Shown here in pieces: positions 39,066 through 51,499 of a stretch of 64,000 bases of DNA. The position numbers were made by a program, and so were the translations under genes. This stretch comes from Prinia subflava (lineage: Eukaryota; Chordata; Aves; Passeriformes; Cisticolidae): NCBI RefSeq assembly GCF_021018805.1, contig NC_086257.1, forward strand, positions 15,496,693-15,560,692, written 5' to 3'. Within the stretch, counting starts at the first letter, position 1; each line of letters begins with the position of its first letter. Below the pieces are notes generated by a model, which did no database searches, had not been told where the DNA came from, and saw nothing but the letters and a program-made list of their open reading frames with translations.

Positions 39066-39111
39066 AAAAAAACAAAAACAAAAACAAAAACAAAAAAAAA
39101 AAAAAAAAAAA
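39066..39111. repeat. (AAAAAC)n and poly(A) tract
   Basis: Several AAAAAC units run into an uninterrupted run of about 20 A. It could be a simple repeat or the A-rich edge of an old retroposed insertion; no retrogene body was recognised beside it. Confidence 0.9.
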
Positions 39112-40599
39112 CACCAGGACAACAAGAAATGGCAAGTTAAGGCTGTTGGAACAAACTCAGGTACTTTGGATGCTGATGCTGGCTGTAAACAAGGAGGAAT
39201 TGTGCAGAACTAACAGGCAGCTCAGCTGTGAGATATCAACAAGACCCCAGTGGGACCAAATGGGACCGTGGCAGCATACTGACACACAGATAATTGTATT
39301 AGCTTTGCAGAGCAGTGTGTGTGTCTCAGCCTGGGGAGAAACAGCAGGGATCTGAGCTCAGTGGGAAGTTGACAGAGTGAACAAGGAAACCGTGCTGAGC
39401 TTGAGGTCCCAACCAGCAAGGCTGGTTGGGTGTAGGTGGGGTTTGTATTTACGATGGGGTTCCCTGCATTTCACTCTTCTTCTAAAATAGCTGCGACTGC
39501 AGGAAGAGCCAGATGTTGACCCACCTTGAAGAACACACATCTGTGACTGGCAGCCTGAACCTCAATCCATCAAGAGGATTTCTGTGAATGGAAAAGGAGC
39601 TGCAGCTCAGAGCACAGGCACAGCACAGGCCCCACTCAGGAAGGAAGCGTGTGTGGGTCCACCACCACCATAATCCTCTTTTGACAGCTCATGGAGCTGG
39701 CAGTAGAACCCAGACTTTGTTACTGTACTGCCTAAAAATCAAGCAATTAAATCAATTAATGGGCAGTGTCCAGGATCAAAATCTTTAATTCCTGATTCTC
39801 TTCCTCCTACCTGATCCACTTAACTTTTCCTCCCTCAGATCCCAAGCCATCCTGGAAGTCACAGCTTCAAGTACAACAAATTCCTGGATGGCTTCTTCCT
39901 GAGCACAGCACCAACCTGTGTCTTGGTTTTGGTAGCTCAGCTCATAGCACTTTGCAAATAATCAGGGGGAAAAACCTTTTTCCTATGGAAAATCCTGTAT
40001 CTTAAAACACAGAAGAGTGATTGCTGGCAGATGACTGGAAATTTATGCTGCAGAGAGATTATTAATGGAAGCAAGATATTTGAGTGTATGAAAACTGTGA
40101 GAAAGGAAGTACACAAAACTCCTTGTTTAAACAATTGGGAAAAAGGTTGCATTTCTCTTGAGTTTCATGACAACAGGTGACTTGACATCATCAACACAGG
40201 AGCACCCCAATGTCCCGCTTCTGCAACACAAAGCAAAAATAAAGATTTAGATTGCTTCCTCCTCAAAGAAGCTGAAAGCCTGCAGTACTGTCAGGAAGGA
40301 CAGAGGATCCCTGCAGGCTACCAAGTCCTGCTTTTAGTAGGAGACTAAATTATCACTAACTCTAGGTAAGGCATGCTGTGGCTTTGTCCTGGAAAACCTC
40401 CAAAATGAAGAATCCCTTGCTACCTGGTGACTTGTACTAATGTTACACTACCTTCCCAATGAAAATGCTTTTCCAACTCTCCAGCTGAATCTCCCAATCC
40501 ATTATGCATGTTCACGGCACTTTATTTTGCCATCTGGATGGAAGCATTTGGCTCTGACATGTTCAGAAGGCCCCTGGCAGTAGTCACAGGCTGCCACTG

Positions 40600-40920
40600 G
40601 ATCACTCCTTTGCCTCCTTTCCACCAGAGACAGAAGCCAAAGCTCTCTCAGTCTCATCTTGTAGGCCATGTGCTCTTAGCCCCTGACTGACCCTTCTCCG
40701 GACTCTCTCCACCTGCTCAATATCCCATTTCAAGTGGTCTGGGACTCAAGACTGGGTAACAGCCTCAATAGCAGTGAGGAAAGGTGAGCAATAACTCATC
40801 TCAGTCTACAGCCCAGGCTCCTCCTGAAGCAGCCCTTATCCAGTTTGCTTTATTGACAATCACAGCACACACTGGACTCATATATGACAGTGTTCACTGC
40901 TTGCTCCACATCCTTTGGTC
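40600..40920 (-). repeat. CR1 LINE fragment (ORF2 tail region)
   Basis: Reverse-complement CR1 landmarks appear in order: AGCTCTCTCAGTCTCATCTT, GGACTCTCTCCACCTGCTCA, a GACTCAAGACTGG block, then TTGACAATCACAGCACACAC and a CACTGGACTCAT block that corresponds to CR1 sequence farther 5' in the element. It is well diverged with no open frame, and has the same orientation as LPP. Confidence 0.65.
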
Positions 40921-43900
40921 AAGAAATAAAGAAGAATAAAAGCCATATGTTGAGATGTCTAAGCTGGAGGAGCTCCATAATGCCATGGCCACATGTATAG
41001 AAGAGTAGGTGACAAGGTGGTGTTAGCTATCCCTATGCTATTAGCAATAAACATGGCATACACTAAGAAGACACCTGTTCAAAGAGGGGGTGGTGTTCTT
41101 AAAGTACAGGAAAATGGGTGAAGAGGAATATTGAAAGCAAATGCAAAGCTGATCGTGACATTGTGGAGTGCATGAATATAAAGGTCTGGTTTAGTATCCA
41201 TAGGGCATTAGTTCTGCTCTGAATAGAAACTTGTGACAGAAGACAAGTGCTTGAAATTTTATTTTCAATTCTACTTTGAAACTCTAAAAGCACCGAGCAC
41301 CAGCCCAAGAAACTGCTGCTCTTCCCTTTTAACTTAGTGTCCATTCATTCAAGAGCAGTGATATGCAAACCTCTGGGAGGTAATTCCCCAGCTGGTGCAA
41401 ACCACAGTACCAGCAATAAAGTTATTAACGCAGCCAGGCATCCACACTGGCCTTGTGAGTTTGCTGAACAAGCTCATCTATTAAAAAGCTAACTCCAGTT
41501 GCTCCACCACTATTGCTTTGCTGCCTTCTGTTTCTGACCACTTAAATTAATAATTTGTTCCCCTTTCCAGAAATCAGCAAGAAGTTCTGTTGTGACAAAG
41601 GAGTTTCATATTAGACTGGCTACATCAGTTCCCTAGATGCAGAACAGCTCAAATCTGACAGCCTCCAGGAAAACATTCCGATGCTCTCTTACCTTCCCTG
41701 CACCTTCTCTGAAAAGACTGGCAGGAGGTGATGGAAGAGAAGCAATGAATCATGAGTAGAGGGTACTGCTAGAGGGAAGGAAGAACCAAACTTCTAATAT
41801 ATCCAAAAATATTTATATGCTGCTGGATTTTAGCCAATGCTGGCAACCACTTGTTTTTGAGCTGTGCTAGGAGAGGCAGCTGGGTCCTGCAGCTGGTAAA
41901 TGCACACATAGCTCCATTTATCAAATGCCCTTCAATAGCTGCTACCACTGTCTCTCAGGTCTGAGGCAAAGCATGCTCCCAACACAGAACCAAGCATCTG
42001 AAAGGCATTTCAGCATGCCTCTGCTGTGTAGTGCACGTATTTCTCTTTCAAAGTAACACAGCTGCCAACACCTTAATCATTCCTTGGGGACCTTCAACAC
42101 ATCAGCCCTTAAGTGCTTCATTACCTCCAGCGGCTCCTGCAGAGCTCACATCCCAGGTGAGCCCTACACAGATCCCTGTCAGCTACAGAGAGCAGCCTGA
42201 GCTGCAGGGGAGCAGGATCTGTGCAAATCAGCTCTAACAGCCTATCTTCCACCACTCCTTCTTTCCACAAGTTTGGCCTCGTTTGCTGCAAAATATCTAG
42301 GACAAAAGGCAAGGCAGCATCAAGAAACCACATTTGAGACTAAAATCACTGCATGTTTCTTTTCATGAGATCCTGTGGGAGAGAAGATGCTTGCTCCTCT
42401 GCGTGGACACTCTAAGGGGCTATGGAGACCAGTCAAATAACCTTCACTGAGGTACCCAAGCTATGTGTACCTCCCCAAAGCCTTCTTGTTTTTAAGTTAG
42501 AAACTGCTGCTTCAAGTCACAAAATACAGCATTTTGAAATTGTATTGATATGTTCTTGGCACAAAAGAGAAATAAACTGCAAATGCAACCAATACAGAAA
42601 CTTGAGCTGCCCTTTGTTTCTGCAGGGCTTAAAACACTGAGGGGAAAACCTAAGCAACAAATTTCTTTGATCCATGGAAAGATGCAGTCAGTTAGAACTG
42701 GTACACAGATACCTATTTTGAAATCAGCTTGAGCATGTGAAGGTATAACCTACCCTTTGAAGCTTCTAGATTGCTACATCAGGTTCCTTGAGATGACACT
42801 GCTGGAGACATCATCACAAGGAATCACTTCTAAGCCAATTTCCTTTTTAAGACAAGATATCCCAGGGCAATTTTTTGAGAAGCCCCTCTGGTAGGGAACA
42901 GCTTCACCTGCCCTCTTCATGCCAGCCCCACAGTCCCTCCTCTGCAGCTCCCCCAACCACCCAGAGTCCTTCCAAGTGAAGTCATGATCTAATGGCTCAA
43001 AATAACATAGGAAGGCTAATTAATCATGCAACAAATACAAACTTACACACATAAGTATGCATAGACATGTGCACATCCCTGATTTTTTGATTCTGCATCA
43101 TTAGCTCAGGAAACTAGCAGAGGCAAAGAATAGGGAGAGAAACCAACAGTTGCTCACATGGATCAACACTTCCAGGCTCTCTCTTTTGCAGCTCATCTCA
43201 CTCATACTTGTGGTTTCAACATGTGATTCACATTAGGCCCCTCTGCTCGCCATTTGATGGTTCTGCTAAACAGATGTGAATTTATTTAGTCACAGAGCCT
43301 GCTCTTTACACTGCCTCTTTGTAGAACAGATGGGATTTTTTTTCCCTGTTCAACAGTGTTCAGATAACGATCATACCCAGTGCACAGGTTTGCTTGGTAA
43401 TTTCACAGGAAAAAGAACAACACATGAGCATAGGCACGTTCTCACAGGAGTTCTTCTCAGCAGCCTGGATATACCGCAAGAGGTGATGGCCCTGATGGAG
43501 AATGCCAAAGTGCAACACCAGGAATGCCCAGACAAGACCTAGGTCCTCAGGGATCAGCCCCAAAAGTTCAAGCACATGAGTGATGCACACTGCACCTGGC
43601 AGGGTCCAGAAGAAGCAGCTCCACCAAACACCCACCACAAGGCTCTCCTGTGAAAGCTTGAGTGGAGTGTGAGCTGAATGAAGGGTAGGCTCTTGCAACG
43701 CTCATGGGGACATGAAAACATGGCATCTCCTGGGACTCTTCAGCTTGGTGAAACAGCCTGGAAAAGCTATCCGCTCCCTGTGTGGGCATTCTTCTTTCTG
43801 CACTCAGAGTGCCTTTGGCACTGGATGAAGCAGAACTGCACAAAGGCCCTCTCAGAGCAGAATGAGACTGCCCACATGAGAAGTACGCTCGCAACAGCTA

Positions 43901-44390
43901 TTGCACTTTAAATTCACACCCTGGCTTTGTTTTGCAATGGTTTCCCTGTGCAGAAGGGCCCTGGGCTTCAGATTCAATTCCTCCTCATGTTATCAACAGC
44001 TGAGCACTGCTCCCATCTGAGGGTAGGATGTGGCCTATACAAGAGGCCAAAGCACAGCCTTGGAGGAGAAGGATGAGCTTCCCTTTTACTTTGCACTATC
44101 CTGTATATGGATGCACCTCTCCATTGCTTCAGGAACAGAACAGTGATGACTTCACCTTAGCAAATGGCTCTGCTATGTGGGTAAATCATCTCTGCTCTAC
44201 CACTGAAACCAAGGATGTGGGTACATGGCACACATGAATGCCATGCCCACATTTGTGCAAACATCTTATCTCTCTCCAAAAGCTGCAGTCCTGTCCCTCA
44301 GACACAGCTTTGCTCTTATGGGTGCACTGCCCACCTGTTACAAAGATGATCTCAGTTTCTACCAGAATATACTTAGGACTCAGGATTAAA
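40921..44390. other. Non-coding sequence, nothing recognised
   Basis: No gene, RNA or clear repeat was seen. Short open frames on both strands have no recognisable products. Confidence 0.45.
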
Positions 44391-44392
44391 GA

Positions 44393-44486
44393 TAATTATA
44401 TATATATGTATCTATGTGTGTGTGTGTGTGTATGTATGTATATATATCTATATACACGGATGTATGTGTGTGTATGTATATACATG
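44393..44486. repeat. Compound TA/TG/TATG microsatellite
   Basis: TATATATATG is followed by an uninterrupted GT run, TATG units, a TATATATCTATATA block and another GT/TATG run. It is a compound dinucleotide and tetranucleotide microsatellite, likely length-variable between individuals. The open frame across it is an artefact of the repeat. Confidence 0.95.
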
Positions 44487-46544
44487 CATTTTAAATGTGT
44501 TTGTATTAAAATTTGATTATCTGGAGAATAAAACTCCAAATTTCAGAAGGAAAGTAAAAGTGGAATTCTCTGCCTGAAAGGCAGCTGGGACATAGCCTTT
44601 AACACCCTCCCTGGGGACTCTGAAGTTGAACATTTACAAAAGCAGAAAAATGTGTGGCTTTCTTTTGTGGGGGGGCGTGCATACAATTAAGCAGTATTAA
44701 AAAGCTAGCAGGTATTAGGCAGAAAAATATTTTCAATAATAGAAGACTGGGACTGAAAAGGACAGCTGAGTCCTTGCAGGGCAACAAGCACTTCCAGCTA
44801 CAAAGTACTTCATGTCTTCTGAGAGTTCTTCCTTTCTTTTTTTCTTGGCAAGCTCTGAGCCACCACAGTATAATTTTCATTCCTATCAATGACTGTGCCA
44901 TCCAAATACCCTGTGTATGGCCCATACACCAGCACTTCATTCTTTTCTACATCTTAAGGAGAAGCAAAAAAGCAAAACACTGTGACAGAGACTTTCATAA
45001 GCATAAAGCAAATTTATGTGCCCAATTCCCAGAGGCTGGTTGCTTAACCTTCAGTATGAGACTTCAACAACTTTGAGCAGTCAAACAATGTACTTTCTTT
45101 CCTCCATGTGAGAGAAAGGAAATTCCCTCCCTCTCTGCCTCACCTGCTCTGCAGACCTGGTGGGGCTGGTGTTCCTGCTGGGGCAGCACCAGTAACAAGA
45201 CAGAATGCAGCATCAGGAACAGGGCTCCCCTGCCATCCCTCAGGAATGTGATGGGAAACCAGGAAAACCTTTCCAGGCATCACTCTCCATCTGCATCCCA
45301 CCTTCCCTGTCACCTCCACCAAGGCACTGAGGACAACATTTAGTCCGTCCTTTACAACATTTTGAGTTCATAGACAAGGTGTGGTTTGTAAGAGCGGAGT
45401 GCACAGAGCCAAAAGGCATCTAAAATTTTAAGTACAGATATACAGATCTCAGTGGAGGGTTAAAACTAAGGGGGAGGAGAGCTGGCAAAGGCTCATGATG
45501 GATAGCAGTGAGCTGTTCAGAAGAAAATTAAGAAAACATTTTGAGTTCCCTCCTAAAAGGGAACAAATAGGTCCAACACTCCAACAGAAGGGGATTTTTT
45601 GCATCTCTGAATGATAGTGCTTCGCTTTTATGGCCTGCGGCTGCTTGGGAAATTCAAAACTATTTCTCTGAAGAATTCACTTGGACAAGCTTTATGGCTT
45701 TGATCAGTTAACTATTTTTTAATGCTAATCCACTCCAGTGATATTTGTCCTCCTTTTCCCCATGTGCACAGAAGCACAGACACAGACAAATACTACACAA
45801 AAGCAAACATTAGCCAGATGAACAGTCAGGAACAATGACATCCAGAGCCCATAACCAAACACCAACTCCATTCTGTTTTATTCCTTTCTATTCCAGAGGT
45901 TTAAGATCCTTTGGCCCAGTATGATGCACTAATGGAAATTTTGGAATCAAATTTAAGAGCCCAGCAGGTATAATGCCCACGCAGTGATTTGGCCACAACT
46001 ACTCTCACTCAAAAAAAATTTAAATAATTTCCCCTAAAGTTTGGAATAAAACACACGGTCAAAAGGCCTTATAAGAAACATAACAAACACCAGCAAGCCA
46101 CTCAACTACTGCCCCATCCTCCAGATTAATAAATAAAGGCGCAGAAGTAGTGATTTGCTGACATCTGTGAAGTAAAGATTAAAACAAGCCAAGAGCAGGA
46201 CGGAAATTACCAGACACCCATCACCTCACTGGAATTGCTCTAAGCTCCCTCACTATCTCAGGTGTAGAATCCAAGTGGCAGGCTAAGCAAAACTCCATTT
46301 ACAAGCTCAGCATACAAATTTGTCTTCTTTAAGGGCTCCAAAGCCTAAATGTGCATCCAGAACATGCTGGCTATCTAAGCCATTATTCAATTATCAGTCC
46401 TACTGGTTGCACCACTGTGATATCCCATGACATATACAGCAAAAAAATGATACTACACCAAAAAAAGCCCTGAGTGAGGGACAGTCCCTGGTCTGCATCA
46501 CCTTTGATATTCAGGCTGCTATCTGAACTTTGCTCGCTGTCTTT
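44487..46544. other. Non-coding sequence, nothing recognised
   Basis: No gene, RNA or confident repeat was seen in this stretch. Confidence 0.45.
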
Positions 46545-46700
46545 GAGTAACAGATTCAAGCAGTATTTCCTGTGGCAGAGAATTACACAGACTGATTATT
46601 CTCTGTGGAAAAGTGAAGAAATCCTGGAAGCAATTTTCTGTCTCAATTGTTCCCAGAGTGCAGGAACAATCTCTTAGCCCTCTTCCTATTTTCTGCTCAG
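46545..46700 (-). repeat. Possible ancient CR1-like fragment
   Basis: CTGTGGCAGAGAATTACACA, ATTATTCTCTGTGGAAAAG and GAAGAAATCC loosely resemble the reverse complement of old CR1 or L3-type LINE 3' regions (pattern 'ttccacag-attaa-ctctgtg-gaagaa'). The match is weak and made from memory, so it may be coincidental. Confidence 0.3.
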
Positions 46701-46989
46701 TGCCATCCAGGCTCAGCAGGCAGAATCCATCACAATGTTGCCGTGGGTCTGGGTCCTGCAAACACTCATTCAGGTCAAACTTCACACATGAGCAGCTCAA
46801 CAGGCTTCAACCAGTGTCAGCCTTGAACTTGGCCACAAAGGTTTTAGAGGACAAAGAATGAGATGGGCGAGAAATTCAAAGTACCTGGGAAATGTTCAGT
46901 CCTGGGCAGGATTAGGCTTACCTCAAGAGAATAACACAAATGAAATGTTTTTGATGCACACTTCTTAACCTTGTTCTTTTAAAATTCAC

Positions 46990-47085
46990 TCTCAGGCACG
47001 TGGTGTGATTCTTGGGGAGTCCTGTGCAGGAACCCGATGATCCTGACCCACTCTCCCAACTTAGCATATTCTATGATTCTATGAT
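46990..47085 (+). repeat. CR1 LINE 3' end fragment
   Basis: It reads CAGGCACGTGGTGTGATTCT, then GGGGAGTCCTGTGCAGG, CCCGATGATCCTGACCC, CTCCCAACTTAGCATATTCT and the terminal ATTCTATGATTCTATGAT. The tandem terminal octamer is intact. It is short, 5'-truncated and antisense to LPP. Confidence 0.9.
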
Positions 47086-48571
47086 AATTTTAAAAAATCA
47101 AGGAAGATCAGCTGTACCTGAGAATCGCACATCACAGACAAAGCTCCTAAGAAAAAAGATCATTTCCTCAAACCAGAAATTTCATTATTATGGAGGGGCA
47201 AAAAGGACAGATATTTTCTAGAGGGATAAACTCCCACACTTCTAAGACAAAAATGGCTTTCTACCAGAGCCTGAAACCCTTCCTGTGCAAAACCACTCCA
47301 AGCCTGACCCACAAAGATGGGGAAGAACTGAGTACCACATACCAATCTGCACCCCTCTGCATATGCTGCTGCAGCAGCAACTACAGATATGAATTTTTCA
47401 ACATTTTGGCAACAACTACTATTCAACCAGGTACATGCCCACACTCAGAATTATTCAATCAGAACCTTATTTTCCACCCAAATGAACTTTGATATAAAAT
47501 ATTCAATTTGGCCTAATCAGTGGGGCTTAAACATCAGTCAAAATATTTTTTTGAATTGGCTCCATCAGTGCCAGAGCACAAGAACAACCTCTTTAAATAA
47601 TCTGCCTCCAAAGGCAGGTACTGACTTTTCAATTGTGTTATTATTTTTTTAATAAAAGTCACATTAAAAATATTGTAATTTTTTAGCCAACGCTGCTGAG
47701 GGAGGGGCAGAAAAGGACTGGGAACCTGCTGCAGAATCACACAGCCAATCTTAGTATCACTTCATTTTCAAATGAGGAATTTGGTAGTAAACAACCTTTT
47801 CCTTGTGCACAAACATTTTTAATTTCATGCCCTGCTAATCATACATCTGTTAGAGCTCCTTTTCCATCCACTGCACTAACGATAATAAAAATCGTCACAC
47901 CAAAAATGGGGTTTGTCTAAAATGAAAATTGAGTAATAATCAATGTTCCTCTGGGGGATGAGGAAACGCAGCAGCACTGGCCTGGAGGTGACAAAGAGAT
48001 GGTTTGAAAAGGGACACCTTCACACACGCCTTGCCAGTGGCCCTTGACCCTCTGCACCCCTGTGTTTGTGTGAGAGCCCTCATGGGATGGGTTCACCCCA
48101 CAGCTTCTCTCAGGCTTCCTGGTGGTCCACACCAGGCACCACCACCAGCAAAGCCTCTCCTGCTGTCATCACCTCATTCACCAGCACCTCCTTCTCTTGC
48201 TTTCTTCCCCTGTTTTTTCCTCACCTCCCCTGTCAGCAGGATATGACAAATGCTACAGCACTGCCCTCACCTTCCCAAATCTCCTTCCAGCAGTGAGACC
48301 CGGTGGCCCCCAGCATATCAGACTTCAGATGTGTGCAGTGCCTTTACCTGGGCCTTCCACACCAGAGCTCACTGATGTGCTGCTCAAAAGTGCACTTAAA
48401 TATGTGGCCACACCCCTGAAAACATCTCCTTATCATCTCTTCAGTAACATTAGTGCAAGTGTTGTGCTTGTAATTTAATAGACATGCCCAGCTGAAATTC
48501 CAAGTTAATCAGGCCCCCAGAAACACCCACGATCAAGACCATCTGATTTGGCCTTAGAAATAATTTTTTTA
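47086..48571. other. Non-coding sequence, nothing recognised
   Basis: Unique-looking DNA between two CR1 tails. No supported gene or RNA was seen. Confidence 0.45.
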
Positions 48572-48741
48572 TGATGACACACCAGAATGAATTGCCCAGA
48601 GAAGCTATGGATTCCTGGAAGTGTTCAAAACCAGGCTGGACAGGGCTTGGAACAACCTGATCTAGTGGAATCACAGGGGAGTTCAAACTAAAGCATCTTC
48701 AAAATTCTCCTTCCTACCTTTCTATGATTTTTTGATTCTAA
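48572..48741 (+). repeat. CR1 LINE 3' end fragment
   Basis: GAATTGCCCAGAGAAGCTAT, GGATTCCTGGAAGTGTTCAA, ACCAGGCTGGACAGGGCTT, GGAACAACCTGATCTAGTGG and a diverged TTCTATGATTTTTTGATTCT terminus follow the CR1 3' order. It is antisense to LPP and 5'-truncated. Confidence 0.9.
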
Positions 48742-51098
48742 GATTTACTGTCTTGCACTGCCCACACTTCTCTTTTCTGGACTGCTGACACACAGCTTTT
48801 GCCTTTTTAGACTCCTCCTATTCCCACTGCTGTGCTGGGCCAACTCCAACTCAGAAATATTGCACTTGTAAGACCTACGCAATGGTAACTGAGAGTTTTA
48901 ACAAGCAGTAAGAATACATCTGAAGCCTTAGGCAATGTGGCACAAAGACATTCTGGGCAGAGGTACACGACTCTGCTACACCTGGGACTCCTCTCTGGCC
49001 TCCAGTCCTCACATTAGCATGCTGAACCCTCTGCTCCTTCCAGAGGCTGTTTTCTAAAGCACAATTATCTGCATAAGCTCTCCCTTGTCTTCACCAGAAC
49101 TGCAGTTGTTTGACTAATCGGCTTTAAGGAGACTTGTGAGTTAACTAATATCAATTAATTACTCCCATTTTGCAGATAAGCAAACAAAAGAATAAAAAAA
49201 GCAAAGCATTCTGGTCTAAATTACCGGAAGGGAAATCAGAGCCCAAACCCACTCCTTGACCTGGGTCCAGAGTAACCAAAGGCACTGGGGAGAGGACCTT
49301 GGCATCCCCAGCCCCCTGCCTGCTGCTCAAGAAGCAGCACCAGCCTTGCACTCTTCAGCTCATGGAGGATGCACAGGCAGCCTGGAGATCCTCATTTTCA
49401 TTGTGCCCCCACGCTAAAGCTGCGGGGATTAGAAAGGCTACAATACAAACCAGCTTTTTATTACTCAAGAGACAGTTTTAGCCCAGCTGCCCTGAATGCA
49501 GTTACTCCAGAGGCACCTGCACCACTCCACCGTGCTCACAAGGGAGATATGATCCAAACCACGCTGTACCTAAGATTAGGTGACCAGCAAGAACACAGGC
49601 ACTGACACATCCCTTCTGTCCACAAACAAAAGCATTCAGCTCTGGAGTCTTCTGAACTCTAATCAGAGTGCATTCAGTCAAACAGCCCTGCCAGAATTAA
49701 CAGGGAAAAGGGAGGGGAAAAGAATAAAAAAAGACTTTGTCGAGCAAAAGTACTCTTAGACACATTTGATGTAATAGTCATATGATTAACAAACTGTCAT
49801 ATCAAAGTTTTCTGCAAAGTAGGAACACTCTGACAGTTCATATTTTAAAAACTGACATTTTGATTCATTACTGTAAATAGCACTCAGTATTAAATATTGT
49901 GACAAGGCATACAGTGTATTTTTTGAGCTCTATAACATTTAGGAAGTACAGAGTTTTTTTAGCTTTTTTTTTAAGCACATATAATATCAAAAGCAGTTAA
50001 AGCAGAACTCCAAAAAAGCTTCTAGAGGAGAGAATCATGATTTCTGAAATAACCTACTTCTCTGCCATCATCTCAAGCACTGTTGGGAACTTAGGCCCAC
50101 AAGGATCTTAATGTACTGTTTGCATAATAAAATAGGGAATTGTTTCACAGAACAAAAGAGCTATAAGGAAAGAGGCTACATTAAATAATGTAAAATTACT
50201 CACTAGCAAATCATCCTGAAGCTGGCATAAGAGGGAGAACACTAAAAGGTGCTGAATTACCACTCAGAATATCTGAGTGCCAGTTCATAACCAAGATGAA
50301 CAACACAACGTCCAAATGACTGCCCAAATGTGCATCTTGCTTATCCCCTCAGTCTTCAGCCGTGTGTTTTGCACTCTTCTGCAGCCCAGCATGGCCATGC
50401 CCATCCCAGCCAGAGGCAGCACTCCCTCACTGATGGGGTGGGGTGGGCAGGAAGGGCTGCCCCATCAGAGCTAACAAGGACATCATGGACAGGGCTCCAC
50501 AGCAGGGCAGCTCCCACTGCAGGGATGCTGTGAGCTCCCAGTCAAGACAACTTAATCTCCTTACAGCTCCCTGCTTGTGGATCCCTTTCCCTGGGTCATC
50601 AGTATCAGGGCAAAGGGGACTGGGACCAGAAACAATACTGCCAGTGTTCTGCATTTCCTGAAAAGCAGCCACTCGATGGAGAAATTAAAAATAACAGCCC
50701 AAGCTAACACAAAGATCCTGCTAGAGCAGCAGAAGAAAACCAGAGGCTGCCTAGCTGTTTGCAAGAAGCTCAGGTGTTATGAGGACTGCAGTCCAGTGCT
50801 TAGGAAAGAAAAATGGTTACCATTTTCATTGCTTGCAGCCAGATGCAAGTGGAGCTCTGGACTCAGTCTCCTGACAGAATGGATACACTGCCATAAACAT
50901 GAGCCCGGAGCCTACCCCAGGACATGATGAGGCTGTCACGCACCCCGAAGATGGATCACAGCACTGTCTGAGCAGGGGCTTAATCCAGCACAGCCTGCCC
51001 TTCCCCAGGAGCAGCCACACAGCCCTCCTGCTGGAAATCTTGTGCATGTGTCTGCATGCCAGCAAGTGTGGTAGTAGTAGTGGTCTAGCCAGACATCT
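48742..51098. other. Non-coding sequence, nothing recognised
   Basis: No gene or confident repeat was seen. AT-rich blocks at about 49.1-49.2 and 49.8-50.2 kb contain TAAT and TTTGCATAAT cores that could be homeodomain or POU sites, but such cores are common by chance. Confidence 0.4.
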
Positions 51099-51240
51099 AA
51101 AACATATTGGCACCACTATAATTTGTCCATTCACCAATATGTTTTCCTAAAAACGCCCATATGCCTTTCCTGCAGTTCCCATATGCTTTTGCAAAAGAGA
51201 AACAAAAACATTTTGTTAGTCGCGAGCGATTGATCGCCAC
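51099..51240. promoter_or_regulatory. Dyad-dense element beside the CpG block (candidate)
   Basis: Four inverted repeats lie within about 140 bp. AAAACATATTGG (51099-51110) pairs with CCAATATGTTTT (51134-51145). CTTTTGCAAAAG (51186-51197) is a perfect palindrome. AACAAAA/TTTTGTT occupies 51201-51217 and GCGAT/ATCGC occupies 51226-51237. The last is CpG-rich in an otherwise AT-rich setting. Function is inferred only from this density and from the neighbouring CpG block. Confidence 0.3.
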
Positions 51241-51263
51241 ATATTTCACAGAAGTCAAGCAGA

Positions 51264-51292
51264 AAAACAAAAACAACAACAACAAAAAAAAA
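51264..51292. repeat. (AAC)n/A-rich simple repeat
   Basis: A short run of AAC units and A tracts. It is low-complexity sequence. Confidence 0.85.
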
Positions 51293-51499
51293 TTAAGCAG
51301 TCAGCTGCTTCCCCCTCCTCCTCCTCTCTGTTCACAGAGGGAACTGTGAAGAGCAGGAAAAAATTCAGCCCACAGCAAAATACACACACCGCTCATTTTT
51401 TTTTGCACTGCAAGATATTCTAAGAATTACAGGAGGAATCTTCATTAAAAACAAGCTATCAAGGATCTGGCAGCCAGTGGCATTCCAGACAGTAATTCA

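Noticed and set aside
21030..41170. Shared 16-mer AAAGCTGATCGTGACA at about 21.04 and 41.15 kb
   Set aside because: About one such exact 16-mer pair is expected by chance in 64 kb, and the flanks do not match.
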